A stretch of DNA of 64,000 bases from Dactylis glomerata. Its lineage: Eukaryota; Streptophyta; Magnoliopsida; Poales; Poaceae. The stretch is from NCBI GenBank assembly GCA_007115705.1, contig QXEO01002115.1, forward strand, positions 1,891,340 through 1,955,339, given 5' to 3'. The notes under the pieces were generated by a model that was given only the letters and a program-made list of their open reading frames with translations, searched no databases and was not told the origin of the DNA. Each line of letters starts with the position of its first letter. The stretch's first letter is position 1. Position numbers and translations under genes: made by a program. Below are positions 11,361-21,637 of this stretch, in pieces.

Positions 11361-11378
11361 TCCCCGGCAACGGCGCCA
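11361..11378 (-). promoter_or_regulatory. Primer binding site, tRNA-Asp
   Basis: The minus strand reads TGGCGCCGTTGCCGGGGA, the known Athila-clade primer site for tRNA-Asp. A partial repeat, TGGCGCCA preceding GAAAAG, lies further right at 11403. Confidence 0.75.
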
Positions 11379-11388
11379 GAAAAGAAGC

Positions 11389-13011
11389 TGCTACTCGTGT
11401 GATGGCGCCAGAAAAGAGCTGTGGCGTTTAGTTGACGTGGGAGCAGTATGTCCTTGTGCGTGGTGATGACCAGCCCGTTGGGAACCCCAAGAGGAAGGTA
11501 TGATGAGTGTAGCGGCTAGTTTTCCCTCAGTTAAGAAACCAAGGTATATCGAACAGGAGAAGAGAGACGATGACGACTGAAGGTGTTTGTGGAACCTGCA
11601 CACACACAAACAAGTACTTTGTCCCCAACTTGCGATGAGGTTGTCAATCTCACCGGTTTGCTTGAAACAAAGGTTATGAGTGTATCGAGTGGAAAACAGT
11701 AGTAATATGCTAGTAAAGTAAACAGTGCGGGAAAAGTAAACAGGTGATTGCAATATGATTAAAATAGGACCGGGGTCCACAGTTCACTAGTGGTGTCTCT
11801 CCATAGATAAAATAACATGCTGGGTAAACAAATTACAGTTGGGCAATTGATAGAATAAAGATAACGTGATATGTCAAGAAGATCACTATGAGATTTACTC
11901 TAGGCATTACAACAAAATACATAGACCGCCATCCAACTGCATCTATGACTAATAATCCACCCTCGGGGATATCATCCGAACACCCCAAAAGTATTAAGTT
12001 GCGAACAACAGATAATTGCATTAAGCAAAGTGTGTAATGTAAACAAAGCATATGCCCTTGAGCATATGAATGTTGTTTTCTCCCTAGTAGCAACAACACA
12101 TCTACCACCTTAGAGGTTTCTGTCACTCCCCCAGGTGAAATAGAGACATGAACCCACTATCGAGCATAAATACCCCCTCTTGGAGTCACTAGCAACTACT
12201 CGGCCAAGATAGCTACTAACAACGGAGAGCATGCAAGATCATAAACAACATAGAGATAACAAAAGATATAATTCAGTACAGCAACTTAATCATAAACACC
12301 AATATTCATCGGATCCCAACAAACCAACATCATAGAATTACATAACGGTGATCTCAATCATGTAAGGCAGCTCATGAGATCTAAACATGAAGCACATGGT
12401 GGAGAAGACAACCATCTAGCTACTGCTATGGACCCATAGTCCAAGGTAGACTACTCACTCATCGCTCCGGAGGCAAGCATGGCGATGAAGAAGACCTCCG
12501 GTGGCGATTCCCCTCTCCGGCAGGGTGCCGGGAAGAGCTTCTGGACCCTCCCGATCTTCGGGTCGACGGCGGCGGCGGATCGCGATGTATTCTGGAAAAC
12601 TGATCGGGCACTTAGGTTTTTCTCGTCAGGGGGTATATATAGGCGAAAGGACGATGTCAGAGGGGGTCCCATGCCCCCTCACACGGGGCTGGCGCGGCCA
12701 GGGGGTGGCCGCGCCGCCCCTGTGTCTGGGGCCCACGTGGCCCCTCTCCGTCAGGTCTTCGGATGTTTGGGAGCTTCCCCGTGAAATATGACTTCAGGAA
12801 CTTGTTTCGTCCAATTCCGAGAATATTTCCTGTGTATCACTTCTGAAACACAAAAACAGCAGAAAACAGGAAACTGGCACTGTGGCACTTCGTTAATAGG
12901 TTAGTTCCGGAAAATGTATAAAAATGCCACTAAGTGTAACGAAACAATAGGCAAATGGTGTAAAAACAAGCATGGAGCATCAAAAATTATAGATACGTTT
13001 GAGACGTATCA
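11389..13011 (-). repeat. LTR2 (5' LTR of the inner element)
   Basis: Clear LTR homology runs from 11449 (TGTCCTTGTGCG) to 13011. The outer 27 bp found in LTR1 and LTR3 is missing and is replaced at 11389-11448 by leader-like sequence that includes part of a primer site. The right end, GACGTATCA, abuts gag sequence at 13012 rather than a polypurine tract. This LTR therefore borders the interior of another element. The TATA box is at 12634-12641 on the minus strand. Confidence 0.8.
12634..12641 (-). promoter_or_regulatory. TATA box of LTR2
   Basis: TATATATA on the minus strand, in the same context as in LTR1 and LTR3. As the 5' LTR of the intact gag-protease unit, this is the promoter most likely to drive the open ORF at 9132-11195. 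Confidence 0.6.
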
Positions 13012-14169
13012 GGTAGCATTAGCGACAGCAACAATATTGCTCACATTCACATCATTAGGAAACACTTTTAATTTCAGAAGTTCAACATCATGAGCAAGGC
13101 TATCAACTTTAGAAGCAAGAATATCAATTTTGCCTAACTTTTTCTCAACAGACTTGTTAAAAGCGGTTTGTTTACCGATGAAGTCCTTGAGCATTACCTC
13201 AAGCTCGGAGGGCGCGGCCCTAGTGTTGTTGTAGGAATTACCATAAGAGTTACCATAACCATTACCATTGGTAGAAGGATACGGCCTATAATTGTTACTA
13301 GCAAAATTGTTCCTATAAGCATTGTTATTAAAATTGTTATTTCTAATGAAATTCACATCAACTTGCTCTTCTTGAGCAACTAGAGAGGCCAAAGGAACAT
13401 TATTAGGATCAACATGAGTCCTATCATTAGCAAGCATAGCCATAATTGTATCAATCTTATCACTCAAGGAAGAGGTTTCCTCAACAGAATTTACCTTCTT
13501 ACCTTGTGGAGCTCTCTCGGTGTGCCATTCGGAATAATTTACCATCATGTTGTCGAGTAGCTTTGATGCGGCGCCCAATGTAAGGGACATAAAAGTGCCT
13601 CCAGCAGCTGAATCAAGTAGGTTCCTTGAAGAAAAATTCAGTCCTGCATAAAAAGTTTGTATAATCATCCAAGTAGTCAGTCCATGAGTGGGGCAATTCT
13701 TTACCATAGATTTCATTCTTTCCCAAGCTTGAGCAACATGTTCATTATCAAACTGAGTAAACTTCATAATATTGCTACGCAACGATATAATCTTAGCAGG
13801 AGGATAATATCTACCAATAAAAGCATCCTTACATTTAGCCCATGAATCAATACTATTCTTAGTCAAAGACAGCAACCAATCTTTAGCCTTTCCTCTCAAA
13901 GAAAAAGGAAACAACTTGAGCTTAATAATATCACTATCAACATCCTTATATTTCTGCATCTCACAAAGCTCAACAAAATTGTTGAGATGAGCTGCAGCAT
14001 CTTCAGTACTAGCACCAGAAAATTGCTCTTTCATAATAAGGTTCAATAAAGCAGGCTTAATCTCATAAAAAGTGGTAGCAGGAACAGTTGGTGCAATAGG
14101 AGTGCAGATAAAATCACTATTATTCGTGCTAGCAAAGTCACACAACTTGGTGTTTTCAGGAGTACCCAT
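13012..14169 (-). pseudogene. Truncated second gag copy
   Basis: From the ATG at 14169 the frame runs 386 residues, close to identical to the N-terminal part of the 687-residue gag-protease (for example GKAKDWLLSL and FIGRYYPPAKI). It stops being gag at 13012, exactly where LTR2 begins. The matching point in the intact copy is near 10037. Everything downstream (rest of gag, protease, 3' region) is absent. GGTAG at 13012-13016 would be the right-hand target duplication of the element that ends in LTR2. Confidence 0.85.
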
Positions 14170-14336
14170 TTCAGCAAAACGAAAGTAAACAAGTAAAAAC
14201 AACTACCAAGGATTCTAATTTTTTTTTTGGGTTTTTGATATAAAGCAATGCAGGTAAAATAAAATAAAGTAAAGCAAAACAAATAACAAAGTAAAGAATG
14301 TGTGTGCGAAGAACTCCCCTCGCAGAAGTCTTCTCT

Positions 14337-14354
14337 TCCCCGGCAACGGCGCCA
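14337..14354 (-). promoter_or_regulatory. Second copy of tRNA-Asp primer site
   Basis: TGGCGCCGTTGCCGGGGA is present on the minus strand 67 bp downstream (minus sense) of the identical site at 14404-14421. The segment between holds GGTCGCCATCAATACTTTTC. Only the copy nearest the LTR is expected to prime. Confidence 0.65.
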
Positions 14355-14403
14355 GAAAAGTATTGATGGCGACCAGTTGACGAGGGAGATTATTCTTCTT
14401 CGT

Positions 14404-14421
14404 TCCCCGGCAACGGCGCCA
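14404..14421 (-). promoter_or_regulatory. Primer binding site next to LTR3, tRNA-Asp
   Basis: TGGCGCCGTTGCCGGGGA on the minus strand, ten bases after the CA end of LTR3. This is the canonical position for the functional primer site. Confidence 0.75.
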
Positions 14422-14431
14422 GAAAAGTAGC

Positions 14432-16022
14432 TGCTTGCTGTTTGATGTGGAAGCAAACTGTCCTTGTGCGTGGTGATGACCAGCCCGTTGGGAACCCCAA
14501 GAGGAAGGTATGATGAGTGTAGCGGCTAGTTTTCCCTCAGTTAAGAAACCAAGGTTTATCGATCAGGAGAAGAGAGACGATGACGACTGAAGGTGTTTGT
14601 GGAACCTGCACACACACAAACAAATACTTTGTCCCCAACTTGCGATGAGGTTGTCAATCTCACCGATTTGCTTGAAACAAAGGTTATGAGTGTATCGAGT
14701 GGAAAACAGTAGTAATATGCTAGTAAAGTAAACAGTGCGGGAAAAGTAAACAGGTGATTGCAATATGATTAAAATAGGACCGGGGTCCACAGTTCACTAG
14801 TGGTGTCTCTCCATAGATAAAATAACATGCTGGGTAAACAAATTTCAGTTGGGCAATTGATAGAATAAAGATAACGTGATATGTCAAGAAGATCACTATG
14901 AGATTTACTCTGGGCATTACAACAAAATACATAGACCGCCATCCAACTGCATCTATGACTAATAATCCACCCTCGGGGATATCATCCGAACACCCCAAAA
15001 GTATTAAGTTGCGAACAACAGATAATTGCATTAAGCAAAGTGTGTAATGTAAACAAAGCATATGCCCTTGAGCATATGAATGTTGTTTTCTCCCTAGTAG
15101 CAACAGCACATCTACCACCTTAGAGGTTTCTGTCACTCCCCCAGGTGAAATAGAGACATGAACCCACTATCGAGCATAAATACCCCCTCTTGGAGTCACT
15201 AGCAACTACTCGGCCAAGATAGCTACTAACAACGGAGAGCATGCAAGATCATAAACAACATAGAGATAACAAAAGATATAATTCAGTACAGCAACTTAAT
15301 CATAAACACCAATATTCATCGGATCCCAACAAACCAACATCATAGTATTACATAACGGTGATCTCAATCATGTAGGGCAGCTCATGAGATCTAAACATGA
15401 AGCACATGGTGGAGAAGACAACCATCTAGCTACTGCTATGGACCCATAGTCCAAGGTAGACTACTCACTCATCGCTCCGGAGGCAAGCATGGCGATGAAG
15501 AAGACCTCCAGTGGCGATTCCCCTCTCTGGCAGGGTGCCAGGAAGAGCTTCTGGACCCTCCCGATCTTCGGGTCGACGGCGGCGGCGGATCGCGATGTAT
15601 TCTGGAAAACTGATCGGGCACTTAGGTTTTTCTCGTCAGGGGGTATATATAGGCGAAAGGACGATGTTAGAGGGGGGACCGCGCCCCCTCACACGGGGCT
15701 GGCGCGGCCAGGGGGGTGGCCGCGCCGCCCCTGTGTCTGGGGCCCACGTGGCCCCTCTCCGTCAGGTCTTCGGATGTTTGGGAGCTTCCCCGTGAAATAT
15801 GACTTCAGGAACTTGTTTCGTCCAATTCCGAGAATATTTTCTGTGTATCACTTCTGAAACACAAAAACAGCAGAAAACAGGAAACTGGCACTGTGGCACT
15901 TCGTTAATAGGTTAGTTCCGGAAAATGCATAAAAATGCCACTAAGTGTAACGAAACAATAGGCAAATGGTGTAAAAACAAGCATGGAGCATCAAAAATTA
16001 TAGATACGTTTGAGACGTATCA
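14432..16022 (-). repeat. LTR3 (5' LTR of the outer element)
   Basis: This is a 1,591-bp LTR with both termini intact (TGATACGTCTC...GCAAGCA on the minus strand), followed at once by the right GTACC duplication. Private differences from LTR1 and LTR2 include ACCGATTTG, AAATTTCAG, ACTCTGGGC and CATAGTATT. It therefore belongs to a different insertion from LTR2. The TATA box is at 15644-15651 on the minus strand. Confidence 0.85.
15644..15651 (-). promoter_or_regulatory. TATA box of LTR3
   Basis: TATATATA on the minus strand in the same GC-rich context as the other two LTRs. Confidence 0.6.
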
Positions 16023-16027
16023 GTACC
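16023..16027. repeat. Target site duplication GTACC, right copy
   Basis: Matches 4607-4611. The base after it (16028) resumes the older host element. Confidence 0.85.
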
Positions 16028-16772
16028 CTCCCGATGGTAGTGACTTCGGTGAATGACACATACTGGAGATTCTTCTTACTCTTTCTTCATTACTCTTTGG
16101 AAACTCAAATTTCGTCGGGTGCGCTACCAGCGCTCCCGATGGTAGTAGCCCCCGAGGCTATAGTCGAAATTTTTTCGGGTATAGACTCAAGTATATTGTT
16201 TTCCGGCGTCTTTTGTGTGGCTGCTTCTTTTTTGTAATAATTTCGTCGGGTGCGCGCCTAGCGTTCCCGATGGTAGTAGCCCCCGAGGCTATAGTCGAAA
16301 GTGTGTTTTGGGTATAGACTCAAAGATAAGTGCTCCTTAACTACAGCCTATTATTACTTTTTAAACGTTCTTATTCGTCGGGTGTTTGATCAGCACCGAT
16401 GATTAAGCCCCCGAGGTTATTACTGGGTTTCTTGTAGGCGACCATGATCTTCAAATCGTGCCCTGGCTTCTGAATTTTTGGCGACTTCGTACTTGTGACG
16501 TCATTGACAGAGTCACTCTCTGTGCGATTTAACTGGACGCTGACCGTTGCACGTGGGCAACGTAGTAATTTCATAATTTTCTGCCCGTTAGTGGGTTTGC
16601 CGCTTCCGCTTCCCGCGCCACGTCTCAGCCCACGTTCCTTTCACAGGAATCTTTATAAGGGGGAGACCTCGGTTTTTACTGTTTACCAGCTCTCTGTTCT
16701 TCCGCCGCCGCCATTGCTTCGTATTCCTTGCGGTTGTCATTTCCTCGCAGCCCCCGAGCGCATGGCCTCTGA
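16028..16772 (+). promoter_or_regulatory. 5' region of the split element with about 130-bp repeats
   Basis: Three to four imperfect units of about 130 bp follow each other. Each carries TCGTCGGGTG, then CCCGATGGTAGTAGCC or a variant, then CCCCGAGG(C/T)TAT; their cores are near 16028, 16111, 16242 and 16374. Downstream, TTTATAA at 16652-16658 is a good TATA box for the gene that starts at 16773. I saw no primer binding site, so whether this is an LTR cannot be settled here. Confidence 0.55.
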
Positions 16773-18889
16773 ATGCCCACCAAGAAGGTTGCGCATAAAG
16801 AGAAGATGACGAAGAAAAATATCGGCAGCATGGAGACCAAGTGGGTTCCCTCTGAGTTCGAGGAATCTGATTTGAACAAGGCCAAGAGGGAGGGGTTTGT
16901 CACCGGAGTGGCGCCAATCGTCTTCCCCGGCATCGAGCGTATCCCCAAGCCCCCAAGCAGATATCGGGTTATGTTTCTTGCTTTCCTCCTTCGCGGTCTT
17001 TCTCTTCCTGCCCACGAATTTCTTCGTGGGCTCCTTTTTGTTTATGGCGTGTAGCTTCACCAGCTCGCGCCGAATTCAATCTTGCATATCACCTGTTTTA
17101 TCACCCTCTGTGAGTCCTTCCTTGGAATTGACCCCCACTGGATTCTTTGGAAGTTTCTTTTCCACCTCCGCCCTAGTGTTTCATTAGCTAAGAACCCTGA
17201 GCTGGGCGAGGCCATCGTATCTGTGCGCGCTGAGTCACATTACCTCAAATTCAACATGGCTGTCTCAGTTCAAGGTTGGAGGAAGAAGTGGTTCTACATC
17301 AAGGACCAAAAGGCTGCTTCTTCTGACAACTTTGGTATTGCTCCCTTTGATGCGAACAAGAGCCTGACGAAGCTGACATCATGGGATTCTGCTCCCACAG
17401 AAGCTGAAGTCAAGAACATCAAGCCCTTGCTGACTCGCATTCAGAGCCTAAAGAGCAGAACTGGAGGCAGACTAACAGGGACGCAGCTCATGGCGTTCTT
17501 TCTGCAGAGGCGCATCCAGCCTCTCCAAGCTCGTGTCTCCAAATTATGGTCTTACTCTGGTTCAGACGATCCTTCTCGAGTGTCCAACCAGGACCCAGAG
17601 AAAAAGGATCTTGACAAACGAGTGAGATCTTTGACTACTCTCACGAAGGAGAAAGAGATTTCAGCTTTGACAGCTGATTTTTTCGACTTCGCTCACCCTT
17701 TGCCCAAGGTATGTGCTATACAACTCGAAAGTATTGACTTCTCTCTTTTGTGTTCTTTTGTTTGAATGTTGTTTCTCTGATGCTTTTCTGCGAATGTCTT
17801 TCTACAGGATCATCAATTTTTGGTTTCTCGTCCTCCTCTTCCAGAGGAAGGGCCAATTCAGGCTGATCCTGCTTCTGCTGCTTCTGAAGCCCTCGAGGCT
17901 GACGAAGGCCAGGACGGAGATGATGTTGAAATTTATCGAGAGGATAGCGGCTCTACTTCGTCGCCTCCCCCCGCCAACTCTGGAGAGAAAAGTCTGGAGA
18001 AGAAAAGGAAGCGTCTTGACGACTTGACTTCCTCGAGTACCTCCATTCCGAAAGATGCACCAGGGGAGCCCGCTGCTGCCAAGTCCTCTGACCTTGAGAT
18101 GTTTGATGCTCTAGACTCGTGAGTTTACTACATATTGCTACGCAATCTTTTCTATCCTTGATTCTTTTCCTTCTTGTTGATGTCGAATTACTTCTTCTTA
18201 GTGACGATGATAATCCGAAGAAGGATTCTACAACAATTCCTCTCTTCGGTGCTTCGACTATCTCCAAGGAGCATCCTCAGGAGGAGGCTGTGGTGGTTAA
18301 ACCATCAGCAGCCCTTCCCAAGAAAAATATTCCTGCACCTCCTTCAAAGCGTCTGAAGAGGGCAGCAGCAGCGACCACTTCTCTTGCAGTTCATCAGCCC
18401 TCGGCTTCTTCTGACAATGTCAGTAATTCTTCTTGTACTCGACTGTGTTGTTCTTGACCTTTTCTCATACAACATTGTTCTGCAGACTTTGATGCAGAAA
18501 TTTCTATCTCTTGGTGCTGAATGCATCAGGATTCAAGAGACTGCTGATGCCTCTCAGGGTATGTCTATTGTAATCTGTGGCTTCTTACTTTTATATCCTT
18601 GGTCGTTTGTCTTCCCATGATTGCTGACTGTCCTCTTTCTCCCTTTTGTTGTGTTATAGTTGCCTTGACCTCGGCTCACGCTCGTATATTAGCTCTGGAA
18701 GCCGAACTTAAGGCTGCTAGGGAGGCTTGGGAAAGTGCAAATGCTACCAAGGTTTCTGCTGAGAAGGTTGCTAAGTCAGCAGAAACCAAGGCTAAAAAAG
18801 CTAAAAAAGCACTAGCCTGATGCTGATCAGAAACGAGTCCACTGGGAGCAGTCTATAGCTGAGCGTCTTGACAAGATCTCCATTCTTGT
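16773..18889 (+). pseudogene. Spliced 'putative gypsy-type transposon' gene (PF04195-like), broken
   Basis: I recognise the conserved plant transposon ORF, with motifs VMFLAFLLRGLSLPAHEF, FLGIDPHWILWKFLFHL, AESHYLKFNM and GWRKKWFYIKD. Its biochemical role is not established. Exon 1 is 16773-17708, with one in-frame TAG at 17052-17054 where CAG is expected. GT-AG introns then give exons 17808-18118, 18202-18418, 18486-18558 and 18660 onward, with phases that fit throughout. The later exons encode an acidic, Ser/Pro-rich middle with a basic KKRKR patch and an Ala/Lys-rich coiled coil. A frameshift near 18817 ends the frame, although similarity continues to 18889, where unrelated AT-rich DNA begins. 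The gene is thus nonsense-mutated, frameshifted and 3'-truncated. Confidence 0.75.
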
Positions 18890-19296
18890 TGTGTAAAAAA
18901 TCCTAAAATCTCGCCATACACCTTATATTCTGGATTTTTTCACAGAAAACTATACACCTTATATCAAGGAACGAAGAGAGTATAATCAAGACAGGGAACA
19001 CATCGAAAACTACAAATGTAGCTCGAGCTACATGTAGCCCATTTTTAATAAAATTCGAAAATGACAATTTTAAGTTTCTAAAAGTCTGAAATTAAATCTT
19101 GATATGGACAATGTAGAGATCTACAAACGTGCAAAATTTCAATTATAAATAAGTTCTATTGCGGGATGTGCAAGAACAACAAATCTGACATATGTAATAG
19201 TAAAAAGTGTAAACTTTACAACCTTTAAATTTGTCAGATTTTATCAATTTTGTGGAGCCTCAAATATAAAGGTAGTTGGAATTGAAACTTTGCACA
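18890..19296. other. AT-rich DNA with a short perfect hairpin
   Basis: No gene is seen. A near-perfect palindrome at 19010-19037, centred on CTCGAG with CTACATGTAG arms, is the only structured feature. The junction at 18890 cuts the PF04195-type gene, so this is either an insertion or a deletion endpoint. Confidence 0.5.
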
Positions 19297-21345
19297 TCTA
19301 TTATATACTAAAAGCACAATACGCGGGTTATGTTTTCGACACACCACGTTAAGCCACATCATCTAAATTAATTTTAATAGTTAGATCTAAAATATGTGGC
19401 TAGGATTTAAAAAGAATATAGGTTACGTAAAACTATAGTTTGTATCAAATCTACAATAAGACGTATGAGAAGTTAAATAAAAAAGATCCGCAAACGTGGT
19501 GACCAACACATGCCCGTAATAATTTGGCCATGTAATTTTTTTTGCAATAGACCTAGCTGCTCACGGTCACTGACCAAAAATCAGATCCAAACACATATTG
19601 GCCATGTAAAAAAAATTCAAGAGACCTAGCTAGCCACGAGTCATCACATATCAAGAATCGGACACAACCATTATACGTATATGCATGCTATAGCTTCACC
19701 TAAGCGTACAAAGTACAATTAAGAAAGAAAAAAGGAAAAGAAGAAAGAAAAAAAAGGAAAAGAGATCAACGCTATGTCATAAATCAGCTGTCTCAATTTT
19801 ATTAAAATACGTAATATCTCCTCCATTCACAAAAGAATATACTTCAATTTTTTTTTGAAGAATCAAACTATTCCAAATTAGATCGAGTTTACGCGGAAAT
19901 ATTTTTGAAACCAAATAGCTATATAATCAAATATATTTCAACGTGAATCAAATGATACTAATTTGACGGTATAAACATTGGTGCCCTTTTATTCAAAGAA
20001 ATTTAAACTTAAATTTTTTGACTCTCCACACAAATCTAAAGTAAACTCTTTCCTGGACAAAGTGTACATATGTATCTAGATAAAATTGAGTTAACTAATT
20101 TAGGATAGAGGGAGCAGTAGAATATTAGTGAAAAATATATGACAAATATGAACTGCTTGATTCCATGAAAAAAGTTTCGTTAGCAATTACTACTCCTTCG
20201 AAATAAAAAATACCTACTTGAAATGGATGAAAGAGGGCGCTACATTGCCTACATACAGTTAAATGAGAGAGAGCGAGTTTTGCGTATTATTGATCATAGT
20301 AATATATATGAGCTAAACTAGACCGCTCATATATCCGTTGATTATGCCTCACGTGTTGGAGAAATAGACGGATCAATTATCATATATTAATATTTCTAGA
20401 TAATATCATATTATAGTTATCAGAATTGTTCATATAGGCAAAAGAGTACATTCGTCGATATAGAAACGTATATTAGGTGGATAACTAGACCACTTTATCT
20501 AAATTAGTTTGATGGCTACCTATTAAAACAATTTACATTTGTGGGATCGTACTATACTCCATGGGATAGGTGAATTAACTAATAGGATGGTTGTGAACTC
20601 ACATAGCATACTTTACATGTTTTAAAATAGATTAAAAATACAAATGGAAAAATCTATCACTACCTGGCCCTCTAGGTTGATTTCTGTGCAAGGCCTAGAC
20701 ATTTGCTTTATCAATTGATACATCACTTACTATAATTTTTCTTTCACCACAATATAATGGTTTGGGTTGTGGAAAACAATCTCTAAAATTACCCAACTCC
20801 ATTGAAAAGTAATATATTACATGCGGTTGCTGCATGGTTGGCTAGCTAGCTAGAGCGTGGTGTGGATAAATGTGCTAAAATATAAAGTATATGTTGATCA
20901 ACATGTACATAGTTGAGTATACTTATTTAGACATATGCATGTTTATGTGTTTTGGTAAAATATGCATGGTTGAGCGTAGAAGAATCATCATAAGACAAGT
21001 AGAATTTTTATATGAGTACAAATATAGATGAGATACAAATATTTTAGACACTTTTACCACAAGACATATGAAATCTTCACAAATTTGAAAATTTATTGGA
21101 AGGCCATAAGCACTTGATTTTCCAATAGGTTGAGTTTAATAATCTGGTCCACACGGCCACATTCAGCACACTAATTATCCCTGCAAATCAAGATACTTTC
21201 ATGTGACTTAGAATAATCTTCTTGATCCATAAAACATTACAATCACGCAATACGACTGGAAAGGAGAGATATAGTAGAATTTCTGCAGAACAACAAATCA
21301 TCTAAATGGCTACTGCCCTCCCATTTGCGAGGGCCACCGTGCTAG
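19297..21345 (+). mobile_element. Non-autonomous Helitron
   Basis: The element starts TCTATTATATACTAAAAGC after an A and ends CTAG before a T, as expected for Helitron insertion between A and T. A 6-bp hairpin, GCCCTC (21315-21320) with GAGGGC (21329-21334), lies seven bases before CTAG (21342-21345). Its 5' region matches the inverted segment at 1390-1588 and its 3' end matches 942-971, so the ends recur in the window. There is no Rep/helicase gene, so it would depend on an autonomous partner. A Stowaway-type MITE sits inside. Confidence 0.6.
19817..20117. mobile_element. Stowaway-type MITE inside the Helitron
   Basis: The left end TCTCCTCCATTCACAAAAG follows TA (19815-19816). The right end, ATAGAGGGAGCAG, precedes TA (20118-20119). 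The ends are imperfect inverted CTCCCTCC-like repeats, and the 301-bp length and TA target fit Stowaway MITEs of Triticeae. The element is non-coding. Confidence 0.55.
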
Positions 21346-21623
21346 TTATTAGAACAGAACATTGCCTACACCTAGATTTTTTTTCAGATATTTTTGAAAC
21401 ATTAAAATAGCATTTTCAAATTTTGAAAAAAGAGAGAGCTACATATAGCTGAAGCTACAAAAATCCACACGTGGGAACACATGCTTTGTATATCTTTACT
21501 CTGTAGTGTTACAAAGAAGTTTATGGGAAGACAAAATAACAGTGTACACATTGGAGGTTATTACCACAGTTATTTCTGTTGTCCTACTGCATGCCCAACT
21601 TTGCATTGAATAATAAGATAACC
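21346..21623. other. Short AT-rich spacer
   Basis: Nothing recognisable lies between the Helitron end and the LINE target duplication. Confidence 0.5.
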
Positions 21624-21637
21624 ACATAGACATGGAA
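21624..21637. repeat. LINE target site duplication, left copy
   Basis: ACATAGACATGGAA (14 bp) recurs exactly at 27333-27346, directly after the LINE oligo-A tail. A duplication of this length is typical of target-primed reverse transcription. Confidence 0.9.

Larger units (their letters stand above)
4612..16022 (-). mobile_element. Composite Athila/Sabrina-like Gypsy retrotransposon, three LTRs
   Basis: The order on the plus strand is LTR1 (4612-6201), internal region with gag-protease (6202-11448), LTR2 (about 11449-13011), a 5' piece of a second internal region (13012-14431) and LTR3 (14432-16022). All parts read on the minus strand. LTRs open TGATACGTCTC. The primer sites TGGCGCCGTTGCCGGGGA match the 3' end of tRNA-Asp, as in Athila-clade elements. 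GTACC flanks the whole. No reverse transcriptase, RNase H or integrase is present, so mobility would need enzymes supplied in trans. The structure is best explained by insertion of one family member into another, followed by recombination between LTRs. Confidence 0.85.

Noticed and set aside
12961..13020. Unequal LTR crossing-over alone as the cause of the three-LTR block
   Set aside because: That would place a polypurine tract to the right of LTR2; gag sequence is there instead.
16968..17192. Intron between 16968 and 17192 in the PF04195-type gene
   Set aside because: The frame is continuous and encodes conserved family motifs across it, broken only by one TAG at 17052; the acceptor also did not fit the phase.
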